Assembly (NCBI GenBank): GCA_905250075.1
Contig: CAJNOP010000077.1
Coordinates: forward strand, 129,761 to 193,760
Direction of reading: 5' to 3'
DNA from: Rotaria sp. Silwood1
Taxonomy: Eukaryota; Rotifera; Eurotatoria; Philodinida; Philodinidae
Length of the DNA stretch: 64,000 nt
A program made the translations under genes and the position numbers. This document shows, piece by piece, positions 50,735-62,769 of the stretch; position 1 is the first letter of the stretch, and every line of letters starts with the position of its first letter. Below the pieces are notes generated by a model. It saw nothing but the letters and a program-made list of their open reading frames with translations, was not told the DNA's origin and made no database searches.

Positions 50735-52180
50735 ATGCTCTTTGTCATGAAAAGCATAGAAAACATCCTTGAACAGGTCGTAAGCAAATTTCATTTCGTC
50801 ACACATTCATCAATATCAATGAAACGTATTATCATGATATGCCTCATTATCTATTGTATGTTTGCTTTTCGACATCTAATTAATCGTGTTTTTACAAGGA
50901 CTGATAATATTCATAACAAAACTAATCCTTCAATATTAAAATACAAGACAAAAGCATTCAAAAATATTACAGTACAAGTCTTACTTCATAATGCAGCACT
51001 AAAAATAAACAATATACCACTCACAGAATTTTCTGGAGAATATAAAGAAGTACCTGGCATATCAAGAATGAGAAACACTATTCGAGAATACGTCATTGAA
51101 GAGATCTATTTTGCTCTTACTACTAACACTCAACGGATTATGCAATCTATTCATTACTTAAAGTTTTGGGCTAAACTTTCCAATGTTAAGTGTCTTATAG
51201 TCTTCGAACACAAAGATTTCATAGCCTCAAGTTCCATCAAAGAATATCTTGTAAATGAAGGAATCTCATGTAAAGTACAAACTTCGAATGTAACACGTTA
51301 TGAAGAAAGATATCTTGAATTATTCCATATGGCTTGGAATAATCAAGAAATAAAAGAAAATATGCAAACTACAAGAAAAAATATAGAATGGTTTGCTGTA
51401 GGAGATGATGATACTGTTTGGTTCGTCAACAATCTATTACATACACTTCAACCATATAACTCATCAAAATTGATGTATATAGGAGATATTTCTGATAGAA
51501 AATCACAAGTTAAATATCATGGTGCTTATTATGCTTATGGTGGTGGAGGTGTTTTGTTAAGTCGACCATTAACAATATTATTCGCACAACATACTCAAGA
51601 ATGTAAACGATTTCTTAATCTATATGGTGGAGATGAAATGATTGGTAAATGTATTACTGAAGTGTTAAAAGTAAAATTGACAAGAAATAAAAACTTTCAT
51701 CAAATGGATTCTAGTGGTGACTTGACTGGTTATTTAGAAAGTGGTATAGATGGACTCGTATCTTTACATCATATGTTCTCACTGTGGAAACCATTTCCTA
51801 ATGACCATACAAATAACATCAATGAAACAACTAATCTTCTACAACTCGCCTATATTATATTTGATAGAAATTTTTTGAAGAGATTTGTACGAGTTAATTA
51901 CAAAACTAGTCAAACTTTATTATTAACAATGGGTTATTCATTTACTTTATTCAATCGAATATTATCTCATACAGATCTAGCTCAAGTTGAAAATACATGG
52001 TCCGGTGGTGAAATGGCAACAAGAGAAACTAGACCAAAAGAAAATAATAAAACTACTTGGTATTTTCGAAAATTAACCATTGAAAAGCTTGATGGAGCAA
52101 ACGGATATGGAATAATTCACGAAAATAAGAAAGAAATGTGTGGTTATTTTCTAAACACACAAGTAATACTAATGAATTAA
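50735..52180 (+). CDS. Fringe-like (GT31/DUF604-type) type II membrane glycosyltransferase, intronless
   Basis: 481 aa from the ATG at 50735. One membrane anchor at residues about 31-49 (RIIMICLIIYCMFAFRHLI) gives a Golgi type II topology; the later ATG at residue 29 would also work. The catalytic part has EWFAVGDDDTVWFVNNLL with a DDD metal-binding motif at residues 224-226, a YAYGGGGVLLSRPL acceptor-loop motif around residues 266-279 and LYGGDEMIGKCI near 297-308, matching the DUF604/Fringe-like fold. It probably transfers a sugar in a beta linkage, but donor and acceptor cannot be told from sequence. It has no introns, in contrast to nearby conserved genes. A polyadenylation signal AATAAA lies at 52459-52464. 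Confidence 0.82.
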   Translation: MLFVMKSIENILEQVVSKFHFVTHSSISMKRIIMICLIIYCMFAFRHLINRVFTRTDNIHNKTNPSILKYKTKAFKNITVQVLLHNAALKINNIPLTEFSGEYKEVPGISRMRNTIREYVIEEIYFALTTNTQRIMQSIHYLKFWAKLSNVKCLIVFEHKDFIASSSIKEYLVNEGISCKVQTSNVTRYEERYLELFHMAWNNQEIKENMQTTRKNIEWFAVGDDDTVWFVNNLLHTLQPYNSSKLMYIGDISDRKSQVKYHGAYYAYGGGGVLLSRPLTILFAQHTQECKRFLNLYGGDEMIGKCITEVLKVKLTRNKNFHQMDSSGDLTGYLESGIDGLVSLHHMFSLWKPFPNDHTNNINETTNLLQLAYIIFDRNFLKRFVRVNYKTSQTLLLTMGYSFTLFNRILSHTDLAQVENTWSGGEMATRETRPKENNKTTWYFRKLTIEKLDGANGYGIIHENKKEMCGYFLNTQVILMN

Positions 52181-52479
52181 AAAAGAAAATTGAGACTATT
52201 GAAAAGAAACATTAACTATGTACAGATAAAATACTTTTCTTTCTGTCAAGTTTCTCTATTGTTGTGACTTTTGATAAATCTATGCTTTTGTTTTTCTTTT
52301 ATTTTTGGCTTCTACATATAAATAATGATGGATCTATTGCAAATACTACGAAGCTAAGGAGTGGCAAGGATTCTTCTCGTTTTATAATGTATTTCGAGAG
52401 CAAAATCAGTTTAACAGATTACAAAAAAACAACGGAGAGAACTCGATGATCATAATTGAATAAAGAATTCAAACTATTA

Positions 52480-52561
52480 GGGTGTGGGTCTGGATGTGAG
52501 TGTGTGTGTGGATAAAGGGAAGACAAGCAGCCAAACCCATACCAACACCCACACCCTACCC
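52480..52561. repeat. Telomere-like hairpin 3
   Basis: G-rich arm at about 52480-52512 (GGGTGTGGGTCTGGATGTGAG), spacer of about 20 nt, C-rich arm at about 52532-52561 (CCAACACCCACACCCTACCC). Arms are imperfect but complementary. It lies about 15 bp past the polyadenylation signal of the glycosyltransferase gene. Confidence 0.8.
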
Positions 52562-52856
52562 CGAAGAGAACACGTAACAAGAAATTCCTATAGATCGGTT
52601 GTTTACCATTTCTCAAGAAAAATTTATTTATTACTTCTGTGGAAACCAATCATTCATCTGAACAAAGAAGTGAGAGAATAAGAAACATTCGCAAGATCTA
52701 ACCTATTTAATACTGCACAGGAACCCTTAAAATACTTATATAATCTTTTCCTTTTGACGCAATGTTGTTTGATCTTTATCAAAGCGTTAGTTATCTCCGT
52801 GCTTAGTAAGCGGCCGAATCTTGACTAAGAAAGGCTGAATGTGTTCAGTGAAGTGC

Positions 52857-52956
52857 NNNNNNNNNNNNNNNNNNNNNNNNNNNNNNNNNNNNNNNNNNNN
52901 NNNNNNNNNNNNNNNNNNNNNNNNNNNNNNNNNNNNNNNNNNNNNNNNNNNNNNNN
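52857..52956. other. Assembly gap of 100 N
   Basis: Exactly 100 N, the usual placeholder for a scaffold gap of unknown length. Sequence on each side may not be contiguous in the genome, and the missing 5' exons of the NHL gene at 54119 could lie in it. Confidence 0.99.
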
Positions 52957-54118
52957 CAATTTGTGGCAAATGATAACCGACCATTTATTTAACGAAATTA
53001 AAATTATACATATATAATCAATATAGTAAAATATATAATAAAGTCATAAATTAGAGTAAAGAATAAAACTTAATTATACGAAATCATTTGTAGTTGAATG
53101 TTGACGTTTCGGTCAGAATTGACTGCTTTCAGAATGTTTTTGTTATATTACAAAGGTGATATTCTTTCATCTACAAGTATTCTTTTTGTCTTTTTTCTTT
53201 TCTTTCATGATAGTGGTATAGATCATATAATTAACTTTATTTTTTACTCTAATATATGATTTTATTATATATTTATAATTTTAATCTTATTAAATAAATA
53301 AATTTATATATGAAGAGAAGTAATCCTATTAAAATAAGAATTAGTAACGACCTTCCTGAATCGAATTTAATAGCTCAAAACTATTTAGCAATTGTGAGTA
53401 CTACCTAAAAACACCTTAATGACTACGACACTTGCCTTAATAATAAGTCTAGCTCAACTAGTAAGTGAAACAACAACCTGAACAATGGTTCTCGTGCTTA
53501 ATAGACCAAGTCTTTAAAGCACTCTGGTTAACTTCATACTAACCATTGGGGCCAAAGCATGTTCTCGCGTTACTGTAATGTTTTCAAAGCGTTGATCATA
53601 GGCAAACAGGCATTAATGGCTTCCATATTTCGTGTCGTGTCGAGTGAAAGAAAATATTTTGTGAGCATGTGTCAAACATCGTAATTCATTGAATGATATT
53701 GCCATAATCAAGTAAGTTCGATGTTTAGTTTTTTATCGATCAGCATAGCTGAGGAAGTCTTGATTCAACTTTCAGTGTGACTATTGAATGAAATCTTACC
53801 AATCACAGCAACTTACAACAGAGTCGGAATTCTAGAAAGTTATTAAGAGACTACATTTACTCACATCTGTGTTTTACTGTTTTCATATTGAGTACGAGCA
53901 GATGCCTGTATGCAACGGTTTTGAGAGATGAATTTCAGATCTGGAGAAAAATCTCCGATTATATCTGCTTTGATTGCATGGACTAATTCAAGAAAATCTT
54001 ATATTGATGACAATACTATGTAAATCTTTCTTTCGAGAAAAATGGACACACTAATAAAACATAATTACGACGTAATATGTGTCATGTTCATAGGAAATCT
54101 ATTTTTACGCTATTTCAG
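52957..54118. other. Region between the assembly gap and the NHL exon
   Basis: No exon recognised, although the 5' part of the NHL gene beginning at 54119 should lie here or in the gap. The first 400 bp are very AT-rich. Confidence 0.4.
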
Positions 54119-54702
54119 GTTCCAGCGGTTCCGCATTGAATCAATTGAACGGTCCTCGAGGTCTTAGCTTTGGCTCCAATTCGACCATTCTTTACATAGC
54201 AGATACTGACAATCATCGAATTATGAGCTATGCATCGGGCGCATCCAATGGTACTGTAGCTGCTGGTGGCAATGGGCAAGGGATACTGACCAGCCAGCTG
54301 TACAGCCCATATGCTGTTCATTTTGATTCATCATCAAACAGCTTGTTAATTGCCAACTATGGTGCCCACGCTATTGTTCGTTGGGTTATTGGTTCCAGTG
54401 GTTGGACAATTGTTGTTGGATCTATTGGTTATGCTGGTAGTACATCATGGCTGCTGTATTATCCTCAAGATCTCACATTCGATTCGATGGGCAACATTTA
54501 TGTAGCCGACGCAGGCAATCATCGTGTACAGCTATTTCTTGCTGGTCAACAAAATGCAACAACTATTGCAGGTGTTACAAGTGCATCAGGCAGTTTATCT
54601 AATTTACTTTCCTATCCACGTTCACTACTACTCGACCAACAATTGAATCTTTATGTATCGGACAGCTTCAACCATCGAATACAAATGTTTGTTCGATACT
54701 AA
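54119..54702 (+). CDS. NHL-repeat protein, terminal exon
   Basis: The exon follows an acceptor CTATTTCAG at 54118 and starts in phase (GT TCC AGC). It encodes about 194 residues in four NHL beta-propeller blades: GPRGLSFGSNSTILYIADTD with NHRIM, SPYAVHFDSSSNSLLIANYG, YPQDLTFDSMGNIYVADAGN with HRVQLF, and YPRSLLLDQQLNLYVSDSFN with HRIQMF, then TAA at 54700-54702. NHL propellers bind protein or RNA. The first frame codon with M in automated calls (54136) is TTG, so there is no start here. Upstream exons were not found and may be in the gap. Confidence 0.82.
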
Positions 54703-57057
54703 ACAAAACAATCTCATTATGCTAGAACACGATTACTTTTCCCTCTCATCTAATGATTTTTTTTAAACAAATTATTCAATTGTCTACTTCACAGATGTCC
54801 TATTCAAAATAGCAACTCTACATGACATAAAGCTAACTGTTCTTGACTTTATACTCACAACAGTGTAACAGTCCATAAAATTTCAATGAAATCTTATTGT
54901 ATTTGATTATATGATTAACTTTTCTCCAGAATAGTCTCTAAAACAAAAAGACTATTTTTTTCGATCTAAGAAATTGGTACCAAATCGTTAGCGCGGAAGA
55001 GGAGGGTAAACGTAAGGGTAGTGCAGATCAGTAAGTGCTACTACGGATGGATTTCAATCCCGCTAGAGAGTTCGTCAAGAAAAGACTGATGACTTAAAGT
55101 AAAATTCTGATTCAAGCACATTAAGATTGCGAATTGTTTCTCGTATATATTTGGCACTACATTTGAAATTTTTCGTTGTTGACTCTATCTATCCCGTTTC
55201 ATTTTTAACATGGATGTCGCTAAAAACGAGGCAAACATACAGAGACATAGCCATGGCCTCAGCTTCACACACTCTATATTCCGACACCTAATAGTACGAT
55301 GAAACTGAGTTTGTGCCAGAATGCATCCAATTTGTTTCAAAAATTTGCAGAAAGCTGGCTATGTTTTCAGCTTTTGATGGAACATGTCCTATAACAGATA
55401 AACCCGAATCTGATTTCAAGTTTTACTGGAAGGTATTTTTTTTCTTTTAAAATTATTTCAACAAGATCATATATACATTTTGAGAATAACAATTGTAAGA
55501 AAGTTTCTGAGCAGATGACCTTCTAAGCACAACTTCTAACTTGATCATAATGCGTATTTTAGGGGAAGTATTGGTTCAATTTCTAAGAAAGTGTAAATCT
55601 ATTTGAACCTGATAAGCAGTTAAATAGTAACTGAAATAACTACATAAAAAACAGTTGTTTTTGAATTGCCTACAATATTCACTTGTTGCTTAACCTTGTC
55701 ATATCATATAATCCGAGATAACATTAAAAAAATTCTTTTTGTTCTGTCCTCACAACGTACAACGTAGGTTTTTATGTTGTGAGTACTGTGATGTCAGCAA
55801 AATGAAACATATGCAGCTGCTTCTACACATTCTTGACCAATCATGGCTCATTTTCTTTTCTCTTCAGTTCTATGCAAAACTTTGTACATTGTTTGTTTGG
55901 TGGCATAGCGATAACTATGCGGCAGGTATAGGCATGCACCGAACCCGAACATTTGGGTTCGGTGAGTTTGGGTTCGGTTTTAGAGTTCGGGTTCAGTTTT
56001 CACTGGAGTCATTTTAAGTTAGTTAATAAGAAGAATTGGATGTCAGCAAAAAGCCAAAGGATTCCGGAATTCGCAACAGCAGATCTCAAATATTTGAATA
56101 ACTGATCGAAAATCTGAGGATCAGGAAAAATCCTAAAAATGAGTCATCCTCAGCAATAATGTATTCTGAGCTAGAACTTAGCTAAAGTTAAGCCCGCTTG
56201 CTTGAGGGTGTGGGTGCGGATGGGTGTAGAAGTTGGTTCTTCATCTTCATCCACACCCGCACACCCACACCCTTTGCGACAGCTTAAACACAACCAATGA
56301 AAATTAACAATAGATAGTTAAAAACAGAATTTTGTTTTCTTTCCAAATGTGTATTTAGAATCTTTCTGTGACTTGTAATTGATTAGCGGTTACCAAAATC
56401 TTTGAAAGAATCACAAATCAAGTTGGTACAGAATTTTGTTTGCATATTTGTTTACTTTAACTAAAATCTACTCAATTCAAAAAACTAGAGATCTTTTCAT
56501 GTTCCAGTTTTGGAGAGTCACGTTTGCTCAAAAATATCATATTCAATTTTCTTTTTACATTCTGTCAAGGTTTAACTTAAAACTCCACTTTATCTTTTGT
56601 ACTTCTAATCTGAACAAATAGTAATTGTAACACTAAACGAAGCTTTGAATATGCCATGCTTGAAGATATGAGTAAGATACTATTTGTCACTTATGTAAAT
56701 TAGAATGCCGAAAAATTAAGTTAATCCTACTCCTACTCCTGCACTACGCAATGCAACATGATGCTCTGCTATTGAGTCACCTAATTTTAGGTTGTTGTTT
56801 TCTAAAGCTAAGCAATTGTCTTATAAACTAAGATGACTTCAGTATTTTTAAAAGTTTTTGTATACATAAAGCAGTGAAAATGTTTTCTTAAAAATATTTT
56901 TTTAGTTTTATGAATTCTATCAAAAAGTTTACAAATATTTTTCAAAAAATTTCATCACAAATTGAAGTTTTTATATTTTATTGTATTCGTTTGTTAATGC
57001 AGTTTTGTAGTTGAGCATTAAGAAGAGATTCATTGTTGTCAAGTATTAATTCATTGT
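54703..57057. other. Gene-poor region with a hAT-like end and hairpin 4
   Basis: At about 55930-55995 the GC-rich sequence GCATGCACCGAACCCGAAC with repeated GGGTTCGG resembles the end of a hAT-type MITE (compare the element at 15191), but I see no second end. At 55010-55080 a sequence ends in GATTTCAATCCCG, a weak B-box look-alike; no tRNA fold. No gene supported. Confidence 0.4.
56206..56273. repeat. Telomere-like hairpin 4
   Basis: G-rich arm at 56206-56228 (GGGTGTGGGTGCGGATGGGT), spacer of about 20 nt (AGAAGTTGGTTCTTCATC), C-rich arm at 56248-56273 (CATCCACACCCGCACACCCA and CACCC). The arms pair almost perfectly, including the GCGGAT/ATCCAC variant units, so the hairpin is recent or was copied from one arm to the other. 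Confidence 0.85.
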
Positions 57058-57225
57058 TGTTGGGTGTGTGTGGGGTGTGGGTGGGGTGTGGGTGTGGGTG
57101 TGGATATCCTCTTCCTCATACCCAGACCCACACCAACACCCATCCACATACTCACACCCACACACCCACATCCCACCACACCCACACCCCACACACTCAC
57201 ACCCACACCCACACCCACACACCCA
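57058..57225. repeat. Telomere-like hairpin 5
   Basis: G-rich arm at about 57061-57104 and a longer C-rich arm at about 57120-57225 (CCCACA units with CCCATCCACA and CACACTCACA variants), separated by about 15 nt (ATATCCTCTTCCTCATA). The unequal arm lengths resemble a junction of two arrays of different size. Confidence 0.9.
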
Positions 57226-60200
57226 GAATTGAGTAGCGCATCTTTTGGTAAGAACAGATTTTTACGGTAACCTACCATAGTTTTGGAACTTTTGGCAAGG
57301 TTTTCCAAAAATACTATTGAACAGGTAAAATGTACGTTTATGAAAAAATCTTTGTTTCTCATAGAATACTCATTGTATGATCGTAAAAATTTCAGGATAC
57401 GTACAACTCTTAATGCTCTATCAAAATATGGAAAAATTAGGTTAAAATCTTTTATTCAAAAAATTTAGAGAAATTTTATAGCGGTATGAGATCAAAAACG
57501 ACTCTTAGCTTGCGGAAGGCATAACTCTGGCAAAATGAGACAGAACGCCATAAAATTTTCAGAATATATGTAGTTTGACTAGCTCTGTAAATTGGTGAAA
57601 AAAATCGATAGGTGAGGGAGGTCAGCCCCCCCCTTAATTCATAGAGAAGATTAATGAGGGCAGTTTTGCTCTCTCCTAGAGAGAAAATCTTTTTTTGTTT
57701 CGTTCCTGTTAGACTAACCGTCTATGATAGAACCATGTGCATTAACCTACGAGTCGAGCAAAATGTGTCGAAGAAGCAAGAAAACAGTTATTTTTGTTCT
57801 TTCATAACGCTGTTATTGCACTATTTTTAACACATGTACATCAACTTTCAACTGTACATCATTTAAAATGTAGGTAATAACAGGCAAAACATAAGAAAAG
57901 ACATCTAAAAAAAATACAGAAAATTTGAAAATTCTGTCATACTGTGAAAGTTTGTCTTCTTGTTCCATTTCAAAACTTTCCTCTCTAATTATCATTGTTG
58001 CAAACCACTACTACCAACGAATTCACTATATTCAGACTAACATAAATAGATAGACTAACGGTTTCTTTTTTTTTCTACGACATCACGAAACATTTGTTTG
58101 ATTGTGCTTCATGTCAAATTTCTTTCAATTTCGTTATTGCGTTTGAGTAGGATTAATCAATCATCAATCGAGAAGATTGCCTCGATACTCATCGAAAGAT
58201 ATAGAATCTTAATTATGTTAGGAATAGCTTCATTTTTATTTTCAAGAATAGCAGAATTTGGTGATCATTGATGACTAATTTCGCCTGAGAAATCGGTTGA
58301 GAACAATCTATTATCAAAATATAACCGATCTGTCAAAAGTTCATGATGATTGTATTTCCTGTCAATGTGTAACAAGTTTTGAAGAATTATTGGTTAAAGT
58401 CTATGAAAATGTCAAGATCAATAATAAAGAGACAGAATAGAAATTGAAGAACTGTTTCGAAGAACAATGTTATCGGATTGATGATTTTACCATATGTGTG
58501 ACAATTAAAAAACTTGTTAGATAATTAGATAATATGCTGGCAATACCTTTGTTCAATAATTGCATTTATACTTATTAATACCTTGTTGATATTCAAAGAG
58601 TTAATAAAACTCGATCAAGCCGCAAGAACAGGCTTGTAGTGACAACAAAAAATCGAAATTATAAATTTAGGCAAGCCATCTATAATTAGATTCGGATTTG
58701 TGGATCCTAAAAGCGTTCAAAAACGTTTTGTAAAAAATTGTTATTCTTATCTGGTTTTTCAAAATTCTGAGCAAACCAGCATATTAACAACGTCCTATCA
58801 CTGTTCAGCACACCAGAGCATTTTTCTAGCATAATTTGGTTCGTATGCATTGCATCTTATACTCTCAACAACTTATATCATCTATTTTCTGATAATTATC
58901 GACATTTAGTAAATATAAAGATGGCATAAGCAAACATATAAAATATAAATGAACAGTAAACAAAAGACTGATTGGTGAATCTGCTAGTGTTTTGTTTGTG
59001 GTATTATTATTGTTTAGCAAATGCATCTTTATTTTTTGCTTCTGAATATGAATTAAGTTCTATGTAAATTTCAATAATTTATCATCCATAACTTCTGTTA
59101 TTATTACCTTCATTCAATAATATACTGCCTCGAGCGAAAGCTCACTTCTATTGTGGATGCCAATGGCAAAATGCACAGAAGCATATGTGTTTATCTAATT
59201 TAAATACATTTTAAAAAAATCGTAATTTTTTCAAGCTATATAGACAGTATAGGATCATTTCGAAAGATATAGGAAATATTGGAAGACTACAAAGCCTATT
59301 TACAGAATTATTATACAATTATTTTCAACTAATACTGTTAATCATTATTTTGTTTGCACTCTAGTATCAATATTACTAATCAGTCACGTAACTTTTGTGT
59401 GGATATTGAGGTGAGCATGACTGTGTTTAGAGCATTTTGTCCATATCGACAGCCCCATAACTAGACCCGCATCATAATAATAGGTACAAACATTTTCAGC
59501 ATAAACGAATTTCAGAGTGCGTGTATGAACTGTAGAAACTTTTATAATATTGATTCATTCATTTATTTGACATTTTTTAAAGAAATTATTTTAAAACCTC
59601 TGACAAAATATACATTTACAACAGTTATAATTTTTTGAGTTCAACAGTTTGAGCCTCCATGAGATCATACTAACAAGTTTTTCTTATTGAAGAAATAAAA
59701 AACAAACTTTGCTGAACGTTTTACAATGTCCACTCTATTTGAAAAATACAAATTATAGTGAACATTATTAATTTTTTATCATCATAGAAAAAATTTGTGT
59801 AATGTTCACAGTCACATAGGTTTCATGTATTGCAGTATGAAATAAGAAACGAAATGAATTATAGGAAAATCATGTTCTACTAGCTGTTCATAACTGAATA
59901 TTCTCAAAGGTGTCTAGTGAGGTTTATATTTATTGTTCCTCGCCTATGTTTGAACGTTATTAACTTCTACTTGTTACACGACAGTAAAAATCGATGTTTA
60001 TGTACTCATCGTAAATTGAGTTTCCTTCTGCAAATATATTTTTTTTTCTTTTTTTTTTATCGCAAGTAGTCTTGTACTCCTTTTCTGGATTATTTACTGC
60101 TACCACGTGTAGTCCTTCTCGATAGTGTGTAAATAACAACAATTTGATAAAAAAAAGAGAAAAAAATAGGCAACATACGACAGAAATGGAGTAGAATATG

Positions 60201-61972
60201 CTCCACATGATATAAGAAGAACAAATGAATCATTCGACGTCCAGCATAATCGTTTTATATATAGAAGACTCGAAGAAAGTAGACGATACCAACATTAAAG
60301 TTTATTCGGTAAGGTTGATTTTGAATAATTGATTTTCAGGAATAACTTATTTGAAGCGTTTCTAAGAATAACAGCAATATTCTAAACATTATAAACACAA
60401 CTAATATCTGATCGAAATACCGATTAGAAAGGATTGTGACATAAATTTACCTTTGCTTCATACATTGAAGACAAGTTTAATGACTTTATGGGTTTCTCTT
60501 CTACGATGTTCCTTGTGCGTTACATGATAGCACTAGGTTCTCTTTTATCCCATAGTCTTCATCATTTATCGTTGCTTCAGAGGGTAGTATCAATCTATCG
60601 TAATAACATATCTCAGACTTGCATGAAATAATTTATCATATAATTGGACGACAAGTTCGAAATATATCTACGATTGAAGATAAACAAGCTTTTTGCGAAA
60701 AAAATACGTCTCCGAATAAGAGAAAGAATATTCAGAGCTTCTTTAGGAGTGGTCAAGACGACAGGAAAAATCTTGGATGTAGACAGACATGTGTAAGAAT
60801 AGAGGCAAAAAATGCTCTTGTTAAACATTCTGCCCTTCATGATACATGAAACATTGATAAGCCACTGAAGTATACATCATTCTGGTGGTACAAGAATTAT
60901 AGTCATAAGATATAGAGTGAAATCGAGTGCGACGAATTTCAAATCATACAGTCACGCCTAAAACTGATGAAAAGCAACTTTCTATAATACACATCTGTGT
61001 CAAGATGAAGGTGAATAGCTTCGGGTCAAATAACAAAGATTGAAACAACGTGTTCAATCTTTACGAAATTTCAGCTTCTAATATTCTATATTCTATTTCT
61101 CTGTAACAACAGAAAAAAATGCTTTGAAGTAAAGCTTCCCTAGAATTACTATGCTCCTAAATTTGATTTATTTTCATTTAAGTATAACAGAGTTATACAT
61201 AAAATATCACCCGTTGCAGAATTTCAGAAATGCAAGTTTTTTACACAACTATTTAGAACTTAGCATTTTATCATTAAAGAAGATGACATACAGAAAAGCA
61301 CTAAATAAAAAAGCTGTACAGGCGTCCATGAACTTTTAGAATTAGAGTGTATTTCGAGTTAAAAATTACAGCATTATATAGAGGTCTAAAAATATCACTC
61401 GCTGCAGAAATTCATTCTTTTTTCCGAATGTTGCAATGTGACTGATTCTTTGACTCAAAATTCCAACTAAAATGAAATAGATTCAATTATATTCTGACTT
61501 GCAATTTGCTGTATCACATATGTTGGTTTTTCTATTTCATTCAGCTTCTGTTTCTGTGTCGTTGAGGTTTGCATAAAAATGGAATAATGGTATCACTATT
61601 TTACGTTTCACGAAGTTGCAGTCAAATGACACTTGGCCATTTACAGAGATATTCTTCTGAGTTTTTGTTTTGGTTAAATCAAAGCTTTGAAATCTCCTTC
61701 ATAATATTGTGTGTCTAGGATACTTCCTAAAGATAGAAAAAAGTCTTCGTCGTCCATTAAAAGATGCTATTATGACTTGACGGAACTCTTCACGTTGGTC
61801 AAAAATATCATATTTTTATTGAAGTGACATCAAGTAGTGAGAAAAATACACGGATTTATCGAACTTGGATCTTCATTCTACTTGACGAATGCAAAATTCG
61901 GTCCTCATGTTAAGTCTTTCAAAGTTCAATCAGTGGTAGACTTCTCTGATACATGAATTGTCTCTCAGAAGC
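57226..61972. other. Gene-poor region, one possible decayed reading frame
   Basis: In one plus frame, from about 58261 to 58924, protein-like segments (ITDLSKVHDDCISCQCVTSF, CYRIDDFTICVTIKKLV, SIIWFVCIASYTLNNLYHLF) are interrupted by seven or so in-frame stops, mostly TAA/TAG. This may be an old pseudogene; the number of stops is below but not far from chance for this AT content. The overlapping frames at 60613-60849 show no motifs. No other gene supported. Confidence 0.35.
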
Positions 61973-62031
61973 GTGAATGTGGATGCGGTTGTGAATGAGA
62001 AGAGAGCGAACAACCACACCCACATACACCC
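61973..62031. repeat. Telomere-like hairpin 6 (diverged)
   Basis: G-rich arm at about 61973-61997 (GTGAATGTGGATGCGGTTGT) and C-rich arm at about 62010-62031 (CAACCACACCCACATACACC), with a spacer of about 12-15 nt. A short and partly decayed member of the hairpin set. Confidence 0.65.
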
Positions 62032-62769
62032 TCTATTTATTCTAATCAATCCAGCATTATATGTCGACTGATGATTAATGCCTAGAATATGGTAATATCC
62101 AAGTGCGTTAAGAAAAAAATGCCTAAGAAAGAAAACCGATCATAATACAGTAAAGGAAATCATATATGATTCGATGGGACAATTTGTACTACGAAAAAAA
62201 AGAAAGTACATGTAACAGAGAGGAAAATTACGTATATGATGTAAAGAAAATACAGAAGGAAAAGCACAAAAACATAAAAAATGACAACTTCTAAATTTAT
62301 TGCTTTTTAACAAGATTCTCTTTTTGACACCGTCCTGTTGTTGTTTGATATCCTTGCTCATAGAATACTGAGAAAAGACACAAATAAACCTGTCCTATTC
62401 TCTTTCTACCGTTGATGTAAGATCTACAAAGAAAGATCCCTTCGCTTTTCGTCTTATTGAAACCAAAATGAGTATCTTTATCAAAACATAAATTCTTTTA
62501 TGTCTTTGCATTTGATCGACAACAACAGTGACATAATTTTACTATGCATTTCTATGAACCATGAAAGAGAGAAAATCTTTTTCTTCTTTCGTTGTCAAAC
62601 AGGGAAAAACCTCTTATTCGTTAGTCAAGGTTTTCGGATAATGTTAAGCGAAATAAGGAAATCTTCCGCTTCCACGAAGAAAAAGAGAAAAATGACTGTC
62701 TCATTTGTAGCACTTTTCTCTCTTCACACACAGTAATAAAAACTGCTCTTTTTCTCTCGCTCTCTGTAG
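62032..62769. other. Upstream flank of the second NHL gene
   Basis: The 5' exon(s) of the NHL gene should lie here, because its visible exon begins after an acceptor (CTCTCTGTAG at 62760-62769). I could not pick a convincing first exon; the short frame at 62500-62736 is a chance candidate without signal peptide or motif. Confidence 0.4.

Noticed and set aside
54119-54702. Start codon at 54136 for the NHL exon
   Set aside because: That codon is TTG; the frame continues upstream to a good splice acceptor, so the exon is not initial.
55010-55080. Possible tRNA
   Set aside because: Only a weak B-box-like sequence; no acceptor, D or anticodon stems form.
57033-57362. Similar repeat-encoded frames over hairpin 5
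   Set aside because: Same reason: simple-repeat translation only.
58261-58924. Alternative genetic code or ciliate-derived sequence
   Set aside because: Other genes here use standard stops, and the frame also contains TGA; decay is simpler.
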